Part shown: positions 26,689 to 35,280 of the stretch, piece after piece | How the letters are laid out: each line of letters opens with the position of its first letter | Numbering within the stretch: position 1 is the first letter of the stretch | Assembly (NCBI GenBank): GCA_049289295.1 | Contig: JBATLL010000075.1 | Coordinates: forward strand, 124,001 to 188,000 | DNA length: 64,000 nucleotides | DNA from: BOKV01 sp049289295 | GTDB taxonomy: Bacteria; Pseudomonadota; Alphaproteobacteria; Rhizobiales; Rhizobiaceae | Direction of reading: 5' to 3' | Notes under the pieces: generated by a model | Databases searched by the model: none | Seen by the model: the letters and a program-made list of their open reading frames with translations, nothing else | What the model was told of the DNA's origin: nothing | Translations under genes and position numbers: made by a program

Positions 26689-27921
26689 ATGTCTCGTCTC
26701 AACAGCTTCAAGGAACAACTGTCCAGCAAGGTTTCGGCATTCGGCCGCAACGAGAGCGGCAGTTTTGCCACCGTGTTCGGTGTATCGGCGGTAGCCGTTT
26801 TCCTGTGTGCCGGTGTGGCTGTGGACTATACGCGCATGGCGCAATCCAGGTCGATCATAAACAGTGCGCTCGATGCAGCGGTGCTGTCGGCAGGAAATGC
26901 CCTTGCGCAGGGAAAGAAGGTTGATGGCGATCTCCGGCAGGAGTTCGAGGATTTCTTCATGGCCAATGTCGAAGGCCGCTTCGGTGTTCCCTCGAACGTG
27001 CGAATCACCAGTTTCTCCGCCGATGCCGCTACCGGCAAGGTGAGCGCGACAGCGTCCGCGGACATGACAATGGCATTCATGGGCATTGCCGGAACCCCGA
27101 GCGTCGAGCTTGGCGCTGCCTCGGAAGCAGTCTTCTCCAACGATGCGGTTGAAGTGGCGATGATGCTGGACGTTACAGGTTCCATGGGCCAGAACGGCAA
27201 GCTTGCTGCCCTCAAGGATGCGGCGAAGGAGGCAGTCAGCATCCTGCTTCCGGACAATTCCAACAATGGAAAGACGAGAATCAGCCTGGTTCCCTATTCA
27301 GCAGCGGTCAATGCAGGCCCCTATGCGGCGAGGGCAAGCGTCAATCCCGGTTTCGCCTGCGTAACCGAAAGGTGGGGCACCGAGAAGTTCACCGATTCGG
27401 GTCCGAATGCAGGCAAGGTGGAAGCGCGTTCGGCGTATTGCCCCCGCCAGAGCATCATGCCGCTGTCCGGTGAACCAGCCAGCCTGAAATCCACGATTTC
27501 AAGCTTCACCGATGGTGGATCGACCGCCGGGCATCTCGGTGTTGCCTGGACGTACTACACGCTTTCGCCAAACTGGAAATCAGTCTGGCCGACCAAATCC
27601 AAGCCGGCCAACTACAAGACAAAGGACGTGCGCAAGATCGCCATCCTGATGACGGACGGTGAATTCAACACCATCTATGGTCCGGGCTGGTCATCGGCAA
27701 CCTTCGCAGAAGAAATCTGCCGCTCGATGCGCCGCGACGAAATCACCATCTATTCCATCGGCTTCCAGGCGCCCTCCAATGCGGAGAGAACCCTGCGCAA
27801 CTGCGCTTCTCCCGACAAGGACGGCAAGAGCCACTTCTTTTCCGCAAACAGTGCAGCGGAACTCACACAAGCCTTCCGCGATATCGCGAAGGACATCCAG
27901 AAACTCCGGCTTTCAATGTAA
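26689..27921 (+). CDS. TadE/TadG-like protein with von Willebrand A domain
   Basis: The product has 410 residues. Residues 20-50 form a TadE/TadG-type N-terminus (NESGSFATVFGVSAVAV...) with one membrane helix, followed by the conserved helix SIINSALDAAVLSAG. A von Willebrand A domain spans about 150-400 with the MIDAS motif DVTGSMG at 161-167 and ILMTDGEFN near 320. TadG-like proteins belong to Flp pilus/Tad secretion machines of the inner membrane and periplasm. No other tad or flp genes are in the window, so it is an orphan copy. A CtrA-type site and a hairpin around its ribosome site lie upstream; a good terminator follows. Confidence 0.88.
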   Translation: MSRLNSFKEQLSSKVSAFGRNESGSFATVFGVSAVAVFLCAGVAVDYTRMAQSRSIINSALDAAVLSAGNALAQGKKVDGDLRQEFEDFFMANVEGRFGVPSNVRITSFSADAATGKVSATASADMTMAFMGIAGTPSVELGAASEAVFSNDAVEVAMMLDVTGSMGQNGKLAALKDAAKEAVSILLPDNSNNGKTRISLVPYSAAVNAGPYAARASVNPGFACVTERWGTEKFTDSGPNAGKVEARSAYCPRQSIMPLSGEPASLKSTISSFTDGGSTAGHLGVAWTYYTLSPNWKSVWPTKSKPANYKTKDVRKIAILMTDGEFNTIYGPGWSSATFAEEICRSMRRDEITIYSIGFQAPSNAERTLRNCASPDKDGKSHFFSANSAAELTQAFRDIAKDIQKLRLSM

Positions 27922-27950
27922 GCTACTGCGCTGCAACAGCTGGAGAATGG

Positions 27951-27985
27951 CCCGGGAGCGACCCACAACGCGCCCGGGTCTTTTT
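27951..27985 (+). terminator. Rho-independent terminator after the TadG-like gene
   Basis: CCCGGG (27951-27956) pairs with CCCGGG (27973-27978), followed by TCTTTTT. It lies 30 bases past the stop codon. Confidence 0.8.
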
Positions 27986-28093
27986 GTCATCAGACGGCGG
28001 AAAAAGGGCATGAGCCTTCTGCTTTTTGCATAGCAGCAATGTTCATATTGCACTGCACAATAAAGCAGTTTGCAACTATCTTTCCATCAACGC

Positions 28094-28247
28094 GGCGCGC
28101 AGAACCTTCTGAAGCGCCCGGTCACCGGCCAGAGCGTACTCCTCCTCCCACGATCTGGCTGTGGTTCCGGCAATCTCCTCCTCCCTTTGCCGGAACAGTG
28201 TTGCGAAGCCCGCCGGATCCTCCTCCCCCGGCGGGCTTCGTCGTTTT
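28094..28247 (+). ncRNA. Candidate alpha-r14 (NfeR1/'cuckoo') anti-Shine-Dalgarno sRNA
   Basis: The nonamer CCTCCTCCC occurs three times, at 28141, 28177 and 28219, each time in a hairpin loop. Hairpin 1 is 28128-28159 (GCCAGA/TCTGGC plus an inner CGT/ACG). Hairpin 2 is 28164-28196, a perfect 10-bp stem GTTCCGGCAA/TTGCCGGAAC. Hairpin 3 is 28204-28240, a 13-bp stem followed by TCGTTTTC, an intrinsic terminator. A fourth stem (GGCGC/GCGCC, 28094-28118) may form the 5' end. Three loops with CCUCCUCCC are the hallmark of the rhizobial alpha-r14 family (NfeR1 of Sinorhizobium meliloti), which binds mRNA ribosome sites. The 5' end is uncertain; a weak -10 (TATCTT, 28077) lies upstream. No protein-coding frame here is credible. 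Confidence 0.78.
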
Positions 28248-28303
28248 CATGCCTGCTTCCAGCATGCATCCTTTCAAACCGGTATTCTGGCGGTCATACG
28301 CCC

Positions 28304-28349
28304 AAACGCGAAACGCCGCCCGTTCCGTTTCAGGAGGGGCGGCGTCGCG
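28304..28349 (-). terminator. Strong hairpin ending the minus-strand small transcription unit
   Basis: ACGCCGCCC (28313-28321 read on the minus strand as GGGCGGCGT) forms a perfect 9-bp stem with 28337-28345. It is extended by CGCG/CGCG across a two-base bulge and followed on the minus strand by TTTG. On that strand the loop reads CTCCTGAAACGGAAC, again with an anti-Shine-Dalgarno CCTCCT when the last stem base is included. It may also act on the plus strand. Confidence 0.55.
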
Positions 28350-28406
28350 ATTTGCTTCAGTCAGTGAGGTTGGGCAGCCATGGCTGCGCGCCTCATGTCA
28401 TTGGCT

Positions 28407-28469
28407 TCAGAGGCTGCTCCGAAGGAATGACAATCCGGCCAAGCTCACACACTGGAAATCACTCGACAT
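28407..28469 (-). CDS. Unrecognised 20-codon micro-ORF with a full-length Shine-Dalgarno
   Basis: The ATG at 28469 is preceded at seven bases by GGAGG within AAAGGAGGTGATCC, complementary over 14 bases to the 3' end of 16S rRNA. The frame codes for 20 residues beginning MSSDFQC and ending in a serine/leucine-rich stretch. A promoter (28507-28535) and a terminator (28304-28349) bracket it, giving a transcript of about 200 bases. The peptide matches no family I know. It could be a real micro-protein, a leader peptide or only a ribosome-binding decoy. The initiation signal is strong, but protein function is unproven. Confidence 0.45.
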   Translation of the reverse strand: MSSDFQCVSLAGLSFLRSSL

Positions 28470-28506
28470 CGGATCACCTCCTTTCGATTGGTTGAACACG
28501 ATGGAC

Positions 28507-28535
28507 ATATTGGTGTTGGCAGCGCACAGTTGCAA
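28507..28535 (-). promoter_or_regulatory. Sigma-70-type promoter of the minus-strand micro-ORF
   Basis: On the minus strand TTGCAA (28535-28530), a 17-base spacer and CAATAT (28512-28507) give a good housekeeping promoter. Transcription would start near 28500, about 30 bases before the micro-ORF. Confidence 0.45.
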
Positions 28536-28595
28536 GGGGCATTGTGATTGACACCGCGCCTTGTTTGCGCGAGCGCAATCTTCGGGACTGCCACC

Positions 28596-28820
28596 ATGGT
28601 AAAATCAATCGGATGTGCTGTCATCGCTGCAACCATGTTGGCGTTGGCGTCTCCGGTTTCCGCCAAGACATGCAAACAAGTCAGTTCCTGCGAAGAAGCG
28701 GTTCGGCTCTGGTGCAGCGGCTACAGCCGCGCCGACAGAGACAAAGACGGCATTCCTTGCGAGAATGTCTGTCCGTCGAAGAAGCTGGTGGACGAAATTC
28801 GCCGCAAAATTGGCTGCTGA
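28596..28820 (+). CDS. Small exported Excalibur calcium-binding domain protein
   Basis: From the ATG at 28596 the product has 74 residues: a signal peptide of about 23 residues (ending SPVSA), then an Excalibur domain with the DxDxDG loop and flanking cysteines (SRADRDKDGIPCENVC). An in-frame ATG at 28548 would hide the signal peptide and is less likely. Excalibur domains bind calcium by an EF-hand-like loop and are found in envelope proteins. The mature protein has five or six cysteines and is probably disulfide-bonded in the periplasm. It converges on acsA. Confidence 0.78.
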   Translation: MVKSIGCAVIAATMLALASPVSAKTCKQVSSCEEAVRLWCSGYSRADRDKDGIPCENVCPSKKLVDEIRRKIGC

Positions 28821-28848
28821 AACGAAACGGGCGCCACTGGGGCGCCCG
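28820..28848 (-). terminator. Terminator of acsA
   Basis: An 8-bp stem CGGGCGCC/GGCGCCCG (28828-28848) has a 5-base loop. On the minus strand it is followed by TTTCGTTT, which fits intrinsic termination 30 bases past the acsA stop. Confidence 0.75.
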
Positions 28849-28879
28849 CATGATTCCACGCAAATCGGCAAAGTATTTG

Positions 28880-30832
<1,953 letters not shown>

Positions 30833-30984
30833 CTAGTTCCTCCCGAACTGGTTGTTTTGGGTGAGAAGTTGTTGGCCGCAGAGGTTCAATTGCCCTCACC
30901 CCGTGTCAATCCATGCGACATATCCGGTTTTGACCCGTTTCGTCCATTATACCATCGCCTGAACAGGGTTTGCAGATCAGGCGG

Positions 30985-31004
30985 ATTGTTAAAGTTTTAA
31001 CAAT
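30985..31004. repeat. Perfect 20-base inverted repeat between acsA and the M15-like gene
   Basis: ATTGTTAAA and TTTAACAAT are exact inverted arms around a GT centre, in the divergent region between acsA and the gene at 31054. Symmetry and place suggest an operator; no regulator is identified. Confidence 0.5.
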
Positions 31005-31053
31005 TCGGGATCAGGATTGGCGGACTCCAGATTGTTATGCGTATGGAGCAAAC

Positions 31054-31476
31054 GTGCCCCTGTCCCTGCGAAGTTTCCCGCGCGGTGTTGCCGCCTGCCT
31101 GATCTGCGCCTTCATCATGAATGGCTGTGCAGGCTGGGGGGAATGGCGCAGCAGCGGCATCAACTACCCCGTCTCCATTACCTGGAACGACACGCGCTGG
31201 TGTGTGCCATTGCGCCTGAAGCGCGTGCTGCGCAAGGTATCCCAGCGCTTTGGCCCGGTTACGGTCTATTCCTCGCACCGCTGGCCGCTTGAGAACAGGC
31301 GCAAGGGCGGCAAGAAGCGATCCTATCACCTGACCTGCCGCGCGACCGATTTTGCCGTCAAGGGTGATCCTGCCGGTGTGATCGATTATCTTGTCACCCT
31401 GCCTGATGTCGGTGGATACAGCCGCTATCCGCAGGGCTTCTATCACATCGACACAGGGCCGAGGCGGACTTGGTAG
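31054..31476 (+). CDS. YcbK-like (DUF882/peptidase M15) lipoprotein
   Basis: The GTG at 31054 has GGAG five bases upstream; the longer frame from 30970 lacks a site. The product has 140 residues with an N-terminal hydrophobic segment ending MNGC, an approximate lipobox. The rest is an M15-like domain: TVYSSHRW, the zinc-site pattern HLTCRATDF (H-x6-D) and FYHIDTGPRRTW (H-x-D). The family contains D,D- and L,D-carboxypeptidases acting on peptidoglycan stems. Action in the periplasm is likely but not certain. Confidence 0.75.
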   Translation: MPLSLRSFPRGVAACLICAFIMNGCAGWGEWRSSGINYPVSITWNDTRWCVPLRLKRVLRKVSQRFGPVTVYSSHRWPLENRRKGGKKRSYHLTCRATDFAVKGDPAGVIDYLVTLPDVGGYSRYPQGFYHIDTGPRRTW

Positions 31477-31479
31477 CGG

Positions 31480-31887
31480 TCAAACGCCCATGAATCCGAT
31501 CACCGCGCCCATGGCCACTGCCACCAGGAGCCAGTGAATTCCGTCAATGACGGTGAGATCCCAGCCAATTCCCTGATAGCGATGGTTTATGATCATCGTT
31601 GTGGCCATGAAACCAGCCCACACGAAAAGCGCGGAAAGGATGCCATTTCGCAACGTGACCTGGCCTTCTCCCAGGTGGCCGATCAGGCCAGCCATGACAA
31701 GCGCCATGACCAATTCCGCGACGAAAGACGTGACGAACAATGTCGGAGACATTTTCGCCTCAGCGGGATTGATGCGGGCCGCTTTCATCCACAGCTTGCC
31801 AAGCAGGCCGTAATAGATTGCACCAATGACAAAAGCTGCCACAGCTGCAAAAGCGACAGCGAGGTAGTTCAGACCCCCAAAACTCAT
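31480..31887 (-). CDS. DUF1761 membrane protein
   Basis: The 135-residue protein starts at the ATG at 31887 (GGGGGAAA upstream) and has four transmembrane helices. The family pattern is visible as LAVAFAAVAAFVIGAIYYGLLGK near the start, FVAELVMALVMAGLI in the middle and WDLTVIDGIHWLLVAVAMGAVIG at the end (each part under twenty residues within a single helix). DUF1761 has no known function. It is convergent with the M15-like gene and separated by 84 bases from the methyltransferase gene upstream. Confidence 0.8.
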   Translation of the reverse strand: MSFGGLNYLAVAFAAVAAFVIGAIYYGLLGKLWMKAARINPAEAKMSPTLFVTSFVAELVMALVMAGLIGHLGEGQVTLRNGILSALFVWAGFMATTMIINHRYQGIGWDLTVIDGIHWLLVAVAMGAVIGFMGV

Positions 31888-31971
31888 GAATTCATTTCCC
31901 CCAGATTCGCACTGAAAATCGCGCATGGGGAACGGTCTCGTCAACCCCATGGAACTGTGTCCGGCGAATTT

Positions 31972-32652
31972 TCACGCACAGGACAATGGCAGGAAATGCC
32001 AGACATTTGTCAGCTTGATTTCACTGTCCTCGAGTTCGCGCGAAACCGGAACGCGGTAGCTCGCCAATTTGTGCAGCCTGTCGCGCGGCAGGTAGGATCG
32101 GCCCGGATCACCGACAAGTACCCTGGTCCCGGATGAAGCAAGGCGCTCAAGGAGCGGCAGGAGTGCTGTTGCCAGTTCCCTGTCATAGAAGACATCCCCG
32201 CACAGGAACAGATCGCATTGCGGCATGGCGGACCTGTCGTCCAGCAGGTTCGACGCTTGCCAATGAATGGTGACGCCATTGAGGGAACAGTTCAGGCTGG
32301 CGGCCGTTTCGCTGAACGGATCGACGTCGTTACCAGTCACGGAAGCAGCGCCAGCCATCGCTGCAGCAATGGATACCAATCCGCAACCGGCGGCAAAATC
32401 GAATACGTTTTGTCCGTTCACGACCGCTGGATTGTCCAGCAGGTAGCGTGCAAGCCCCTGCCCACCAGCCCAAGCAAAGGCCCAGAATGGCGGAGGCAGG
32501 CCAATTTCCTGAAGTTCGTCTTCGGTGCGTTGCCACAGGTCATGCGCCTCGCTTGCAAGATGCAACCGCATTTCCGGCACATGCGGAACAGGCATGATCG
32601 AGGTGTTTTCCAGGATGAACCGCGTTCGCGCTTCTGCGTCTCCGAAAGCCAT
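31972..32652 (-). CDS. Class I SAM methyltransferase, ETF-beta lysine methyltransferase (METTL20)-like
   Basis: From the ATG at 32652 the product has 226 residues. A conserved N-terminus (PHVPEMRLHLASEAHDLW, then PPPFWAFAWAGGQGLARYL) leads into the Rossmann fold: motif I DFAAGCGLVSIAAA, the post-I acidic strand GNDVDPF, and CGDVFYD at motif post-II. This pattern is that of family-16 methyltransferases, including human METTL20/ETFBKMT and its Agrobacterium orthologue, which methylates lysines of electron-transfer flavoprotein beta. The substrate is inferred from that likeness. It follows the EVE gene by 11 bases. Confidence 0.75.
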   Translation of the reverse strand: MAFGDAEARTRFILENTSIMPVPHVPEMRLHLASEAHDLWQRTEDELQEIGLPPPFWAFAWAGGQGLARYLLDNPAVVNGQNVFDFAAGCGLVSIAAAMAGAASVTGNDVDPFSETAASLNCSLNGVTIHWQASNLLDDRSAMPQCDLFLCGDVFYDRELATALLPLLERLASSGTRVLVGDPGRSYLPRDRLHKLASYRVPVSRELEDSEIKLTNVWHFLPLSCA

Positions 32653-32663
32653 CACGAAGTTCT

Positions 32664-33101
32664 TCAGGTGCGCCTGAGCGATTTGGGGTCGATGCCGCCC
32701 ATCCCGCAGACCTCGATCCATTCCGGCTCCGTAACAGGCTGGACTGAGAGGCGCATGGATGTAACCAGCGACATGGAAGACAGTTTTTCGTTTGCCTTGA
32801 TGTCCTTGAGCGAAACCGGCACCGGCACGTCTGCCAGTGCGCGGATATCAACGCATTCCCAACGTTCGTCCTGGGTTGTCGAATCGCGATGGGCAAGCGC
32901 GCAGACTTCGATGATACCGACGATCTCCAGGCCCTCATTCGAATGGTAGAAGAACCCACGGTCACCCAGCTTCATCGCCCGCATGTTGTTGCGCGCCAGA
33001 TAATTGCGCACGCCGTCCCACTCCTGCCCGGCCTTGCCGCGGGCCTTCTGCATTTCCCAGGACCACTTGAAGGGTTCGGACTTGAACAACCAGTATTGCA
33101 T
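32664..33101 (-). CDS. EVE domain protein
   Basis: The 145-residue product is a full EVE domain, starting MQYWLFKSEP, with WDGVRNYLARNNMRAMKLGDRGFFYHS (the aromatic-cage region, beginning WDGVRNYLARNN) and the conserved WECVDI. EVE domains are PUA-like folds that bind modified bases in DNA or RNA. Stand-alone copies in alphaproteobacteria are widespread and of unknown target. AAGG lies eight bases before the ATG. It sits between gpsA (17-base gap) and the methyltransferase on the same strand. Confidence 0.92.
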   Translation of the reverse strand: MQYWLFKSEPFKWSWEMQKARGKAGQEWDGVRNYLARNNMRAMKLGDRGFFYHSNEGLEIVGIIEVCALAHRDSTTQDERWECVDIRALADVPVPVSLKDIKANEKLSSMSLVTSMRLSVQPVTEPEWIEVCGMGGIDPKSLRRT

Positions 33102-33118
33102 CTTTCAAACCTTGCCTG

Positions 33119-34102
33119 TCATTCTGATTTCAATGGACGCGACAGCAGCGCGGTGACTGCATCCATTGCGGACATGTCGCCGTCCAGAACGGCGGCGACG
33201 GTTTCTGTGACCGGAGCGCTGACGTCATTCTCACGGGCCAGTCGTGCCGCTATCCTGGCTGTGAAAACACCTTCGGCGAGCGGCAAGCCATCCAGTGGCG
33301 CTCCACCTGCCAGGGCAATTCCATAGGCGAAGTTGCGGGACTGGACATTGGAGCATGTCAGCACCAGATCACCCAGCCCCGACAGGCCCGTCAGGGTTGC
33401 GGGTCTGGCCCCAAGCGCGGTCGCCAGTCTGGACATTTCTGCGAAGCCTCTGGCGATCAGTGCGGCTTCGGCACTTGCTCCCAGTTTCATTCCTCTCGTC
33501 ACGCCGACCGCAAGGGCGAGGACGTTCTTCAATGCGCCGCCAAGTTCCACTCCCTTGAGGTCGTCGGAGGCGTAGCAGCGGAAAGTGGAAGTGGACAATT
33601 GTTGCGCCAGGCGGTTTGCGCTGTCGAGATCACCTGCCGCAACGGTCACTGCCGTGGGAAGGCCACGTGCGACGTCCACCGCGAAACTGGGACCGGACAA
33701 GGCTGCCGGCGGATTTTCGGGAAGATGTTTCAGGATGATCTCGGCGGGAAGTTCACCCGAGTTGCGATCAATACCCTTGGCACAGCATACAATGGTGGCG
33801 CCGGGAGTTGCATGCGGGGCAAGCATTTTTGTCAATTCGCTGACCGTCTGGGCAGGCGTGACCAGCAGGATCAGGTTTGAGTGTGCAAGTGCGCGCGAAA
33901 GATCGACCTCGACCTCCAGTGTCTTTTGAAGCGGAATTCCGGGCAGGTAGCGGGAATTGACGTGATGACTGGAGATTTCGTCGAGTGCCTCGGCGTTCCG
34001 TCCCCAAAGGACGGTAGGCGTGCCTGCCGCGGCCAGCATGGTGGCAATCGCCGTACCCCATGCACCAGCGCCAAGAACTGCGATGCGCTGTGTTGCGCTC
34101 AT
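33119..34102 (-). CDS. gpsA: NAD(P)-dependent glycerol-3-phosphate dehydrogenase
   Basis: The start is the ATG at 34102, which overlaps the tsaD stop as ATGA; the longer frame to 34255 is only the shadow of tsaD. The 327-residue enzyme begins RIAVLGAGAWGTAIA (Rossmann GxGxxG), with CCAKGID, LSGPSFAVDVARGLPTAV and the catalytic lysine in ELGGALKNVLALAVG. It reduces dihydroxyacetone phosphate to sn-glycerol 3-phosphate for phospholipid synthesis. It is the second gene of the tsaD-gpsA-EVE-methyltransferase run. Confidence 0.97.
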   Translation of the reverse strand: MSATQRIAVLGAGAWGTAIATMLAAAGTPTVLWGRNAEALDEISSHHVNSRYLPGIPLQKTLEVEVDLSRALAHSNLILLVTPAQTVSELTKMLAPHATPGATIVCCAKGIDRNSGELPAEIILKHLPENPPAALSGPSFAVDVARGLPTAVTVAAGDLDSANRLAQQLSTSTFRCYASDDLKGVELGGALKNVLALAVGVTRGMKLGASAEAALIARGFAEMSRLATALGARPATLTGLSGLGDLVLTCSNVQSRNFAYGIALAGGAPLDGLPLAEGVFTARIAARLARENDVSAPVTETVAAVLDGDMSAMDAVTALLSRPLKSE

Positions 34103-35178
34103 GCCTTTGCTCCCCTTCTTCCCGAACCGACCAGCGGTTCGGCGTCCTGATCCAGTGGCCAGCGGGACCGCGCGGCAACGTCCAGATCGGACGTTTTTCC
34201 ATTCATCCGGTTTTCCAGTCCAGCCCAGGCGATCATGGCTGCATTGTCGCCGCACAGTTCAAGCGGAGGGGCGAGGAAATGCCATCCCCGTTCATCGCAG
34301 ATATGGGTGAGCGATGAACGGATCCGGGCGTTGGCGGCCACACCACCTGCAGCCACCAAAACCCTCTGACTGCCTGTTCTTTCTGTTTCCTCGAACCGGG
34401 CCATTGCCCGGTTGGCCCGGTCGCAAAGCACACGGCTGACCGTATCCTGGAATGCAGCACACAGATCACTGACGTCCGCAGACGAAAGCGGCTCCAGTTC
34501 CTGCGCCTTGAGGCGGATGGCGGTCTTCAGCCCGGAAAAGGAGAAATTCAGCGTATCGCGGCCTTGCAAGGGAAACGGTAGTGTGAAGCGGCTTGCATCG
34601 CCGCCAATTGCTGCCTGTTCAACGGCGGGTCCGCCAGGAAATCCGAGTGACAATAGCTTTGCGGTCTTGTCGAAAGCTTCACCGAGAGCATCATCTATCG
34701 TGGTCGCCCAGCGTTCATAATTGCCGAAGCTGCGAACACACAAAATCTGCGTGTGGCCACCTGATACCAGCAGCAGCAGATAGGGATAGTCGATGTTGGC
34801 CATGAGGCGCGCAGTCAGCGCATGCCCTTCAAGATGATTGACGGCAATCAGCGGCTTTCGACTGCTGGCCGCAAGCCCCTTGGCAAACATGAGCCCGACA
34901 ACCAGACCACCGATAAGTCCGGGGCCAGCGGTGGCGGCAATGGCGTCGATATCCTCCATCGTGCAATCTGCATCGATCAGTGCTGCCTTAACCACCGAAT
35001 CGAGATGGGCCAGATGGGCACGCGCGGCGAGTTCAGGCACGACACCGCCAAAAGCGGCATGTTCGCGAATCTGACCCAGAATGATGCTGGACAATATCTC
35101 GGCCTCGCCCGAAGCATTGCGCGCGACAACTGCTGCGGCGGTTTCGTCGCAGCTTGTTTCGATGCCGAGGATGCGCAT
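34099..35178 (-). CDS. tsaD: tRNA N6-adenosine threonylcarbamoyltransferase TsaD
   Basis: The product has 359 residues from the ATG at 35178; a GTG three codons earlier is possible. Kae1/Qri7 motifs are ILGIETSCDETAAAV at the start, ARAHLAHLD with the paired metal-binding histidines, AVNHLEGH, and LLVSGGHTQI. It transfers the threonylcarbamoyl group to A37 of ANN-decoding tRNAs together with TsaB and TsaE, which are elsewhere. tsaD is divergent from hemC with a 102-base gap, a conserved alphaproteobacterial arrangement. Confidence 0.97.
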   Translation of the reverse strand: MRILGIETSCDETAAAVVARNASGEAEILSSIILGQIREHAAFGGVVPELAARAHLAHLDSVVKAALIDADCTMEDIDAIAATAGPGLIGGLVVGLMFAKGLAASSRKPLIAVNHLEGHALTARLMANIDYPYLLLLVSGGHTQILCVRSFGNYERWATTIDDALGEAFDKTAKLLSLGFPGGPAVEQAAIGGDASRFTLPFPLQGRDTLNFSFSGLKTAIRLKAQELEPLSSADVSDLCAAFQDTVSRVLCDRANRAMARFEETERTGSQRVLVAAGGVAANARIRSSLTHICDERGWHFLAPPLELCGDNAAMIAWAGLENRMNGKTSDLDVAARSRWPLDQDAEPLVGSGRRGAKA

Positions 35179-35280
35179 TGTACTCACGTGGATAAGCCTG
35201 TAGTCAGTCGCCTCAAAGATTGCCTTCCGGTGCGCGGATCATTGCACGTATCGGGCTAGCAGAAGGTAACCCAGAAGAAA

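Noticed and set aside
28039..28551. A 170-codon plus-strand frame over the sRNA locus
   Set aside because: Its codons run through three perfect hairpins and two terminators, it is rich in Pro, Arg and Ser, and it lacks a ribosome site. The structured RNA explains the region better.
30989..31001. TTAA-N4-TTAA taken as a CtrA site
   Set aside because: CtrA needs seven bases between the half sites; here the spacing is four, so I list it only as an inverted repeat.
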